DNA of 64,000 nt from Puffinus mauretanicus (Eukaryota; Chordata; Aves; Procellariiformes; Procellariidae), in assembly GCA_023333565.1 (NCBI GenBank), contig JAJKFH010003927.1:496001-560000 (forward strand). The letters run 5' to 3'. The notes below the pieces were generated by a model. That model searched no databases. It was not told where the DNA came from and saw only the letters and a program-made list of their open reading frames with translations. Position numbers and translations under genes: made by a program. Shown here one piece after another: positions 62,301 through 64,000 of this stretch; within the stretch, counting starts at the first letter, position 1, and each line of letters starts with the position of its first letter.

Positions 62301-64000
62301 CAAGACAGATACTGACAAGACAACTCAAAAGCAGATGGTTCTCCAGTGATTGTTTCAAAAGAGCTTTAACTTTGGGGTGGAGTAAGCGGTTTGCGCTATT
62401 GGAAAAGATTGGTTGTGACTCCTCAAATAGGAAACCAGGTGTTCATACTTCAGTTAGAACTACCTTCTCGTTATGCAGCTGATGTAACCAGAGAGCACAC
62501 AGCTTTGTCCTTGTATTCAGCAGGACGTGTTTTCTTCAGAACGTCTTCATGTTGCATGCTCTAGATCAGTTTTGTGTTGGCTCAAACCACATTTTCTTTC
62601 TGTCGGTAGCCATTACCTCTCAGATTAGTGATAGAGCTTTTATTTCCCTGCTCAATTTATGCTTTTCTGTTTGGCACATGATTCCCCAATCTTGTAGTAC
62701 ATACCTGGAGAAAACCCTTACAATTAGGTCTGCAACTACTAATCTTGGCGATTAAGATAGACTGGTGTCTTGGTTTAAAGAGATGCCTTTTTAGAAGGTA
62801 ACTTGGGATCAGGTATCCTTGGAATCTATTTTCCTTACTAGCATTTTATTTTTTGGACGCCATCAAGATTATGTGAGTATAGCAAGATCATATTCTATAG
62901 GTATTTATTTTAAAGAATAACATTGCTAGATGCATAAAACTTAGAGGATCAGATTAGGAAGAGTTACACAGCAATTCTCACTGCAAGCAAGGGTGAGAAA
63001 GTCAGGAGCTGAATTCATCGGAAACTTCTGGTCACCTAGATGCCTGCGTAGGAGCTGAGCTTTGTGACATGGATTCTTCCAGCCAGAATGATCCTACTTT
63101 AGTAAGTCACTCATGTCAGCAGGGCTTTTTGAGCTGAAAGCCTCTAAATTCTGTCATTTGTAATGGAAGGAGAAAGAGTGTGAAGAAGGAAAAAAAAATA
63201 GGTATTGATTTGCACTGGGTTCCAGTGCAAAACCCCTTCTGGTGGGTCTGTACCTGTAGCTGCAGATGGCACATCTGCCATGGGTAATGATCTGGGATTG
63301 AGAGAACTGGCGGTAATAGAGTGTATGGTCTGGAAGGCCTCTGGAGGCATCTTCTTGCTTCACGGCATGTCAGTAAAAACCAACCTGATGGCCAAGCCGT
63401 TCTGTAGACTCATTTGTTAATGACAATAAGAGGTACTAGATGAGAAAGTCAATATATTTTCTAATTCACCCCTTTGACAGCATGAAATGATACTGGTTGG
63501 TTGTAATATCAAATGCAATCTAACCTGGGATTCAAGGCTTTAACCTACTAATGGTATCGGTGAATATTTTCCTCAGTCAAAAAGTAAATTTCTCACCTTT
63601 GAAGTCAAAAAGTGATAAGCCATAAAGGGATACAGGCCTTCTCTCTTAGCGCTAGAGGGTACTTCTCCTGATGCTTTTTGGAAAGCACAATAAGCTGCCT
63701 TACAGAAGGTGCACTGAAATGGATAAGCACAAGCTTGCAGTGTAGTATGCACAGAGTACGGGACGGAGCAACACTCATCGCCACAAGTAGGATGGGGCTG
63801 TGGTGAGAACATCTTCACAAGACAGAAAGGTATTATGGAGGAACCTACAGCAGGCTCCTCTGTTTTCAGAATCTCCAATTTTTTTTTGCTGTTTTTCATA
63901 AACAGGAGGCTTGTTAAATAACGCAGCAGCCACATGAGTGTTTAGAGAGAATGTACTCATGCAACAACCTTTACGAAAAGGAAATATTGGCTTGGGAATC

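Larger units (their letters stand above)
54956..64000. other. Intergenic, upstream of SIK1
   Basis: AT-rich DNA holding the ancient MIR-like and palindromic repeats listed separately and one CTCF-like motif. No exon of a neighbouring gene was recognised up to the window end. Confidence 0.55.

Overview
The window is nuclear DNA from an amniote, almost certainly a bird. It contains one multi-exon vertebrate gene with GT-AG introns, a CpG-island promoter, a CR1 retrotransposon 3' end of the avian type at about 13.3-13.7 kb, and several decayed CR1, MIR-like and other old interspersed repeats. No bacterial-style operons, RNA genes or CRISPR arrays are present.

The only protein-coding gene I can support is SIK1 (salt-inducible kinase 1, an AMPK-related kinase). 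It lies on the minus strand with its start codon at 53463 and stop codon at 42918. I assembled 13 coding exons from splice signals and protein continuity; every phase closes and the joined frame is 798 codons plus stop. The product has an N-terminal kinase domain (about residues 26-277), a UBA domain (about 302-342), and a long regulatory tail with PKA-type sites at Thr475 and Ser575 and a basic nuclear-targeting stretch (about 584-614). A non-coding first exon (donor at 53674) and an AU-rich 3' UTR of about 2.6 kb, ending near a polyadenylation signal at 40318-40323, are inferred.

The promoter is a TATA-less CpG island (about 53.1-54.95 kb). It carries two perfect palindromic CREs, extra CRE half sites, a perfect GTCACGTGAC (CLEAR/E-box) palindrome, a 46-bp alternating purine-pyrimidine tract and G-run clusters. 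A third perfect CRE lies in an intron. This fits the known logic of SIK1: cAMP/CREB induces it, and the kinase then phosphorylates CRTC coactivators to switch CREB off.

Layout: 1-40.3 kb is intergenic DNA downstream of SIK1 with old and younger CR1 copies, simple repeats and several orphan CpG-rich patches (20.4, 24.8 and 27.6-28.5 kb); 40.3-53.7 kb is SIK1; 53.1-54.95 kb is the CpG-island promoter; 54.95-64 kb is upstream intergenic DNA with ancient amniote repeats. A CTCF-like motif on the plus strand at 28.43 kb and one on the minus strand at 57.15 kb face each other across SIK1. I found no previously undescribed biological system; the most interesting unexplained signals are regulatory (promoter architecture, a micro-uORF over a possible alternative acceptor, a weak kinase-domain donor, orphan CpG patches).
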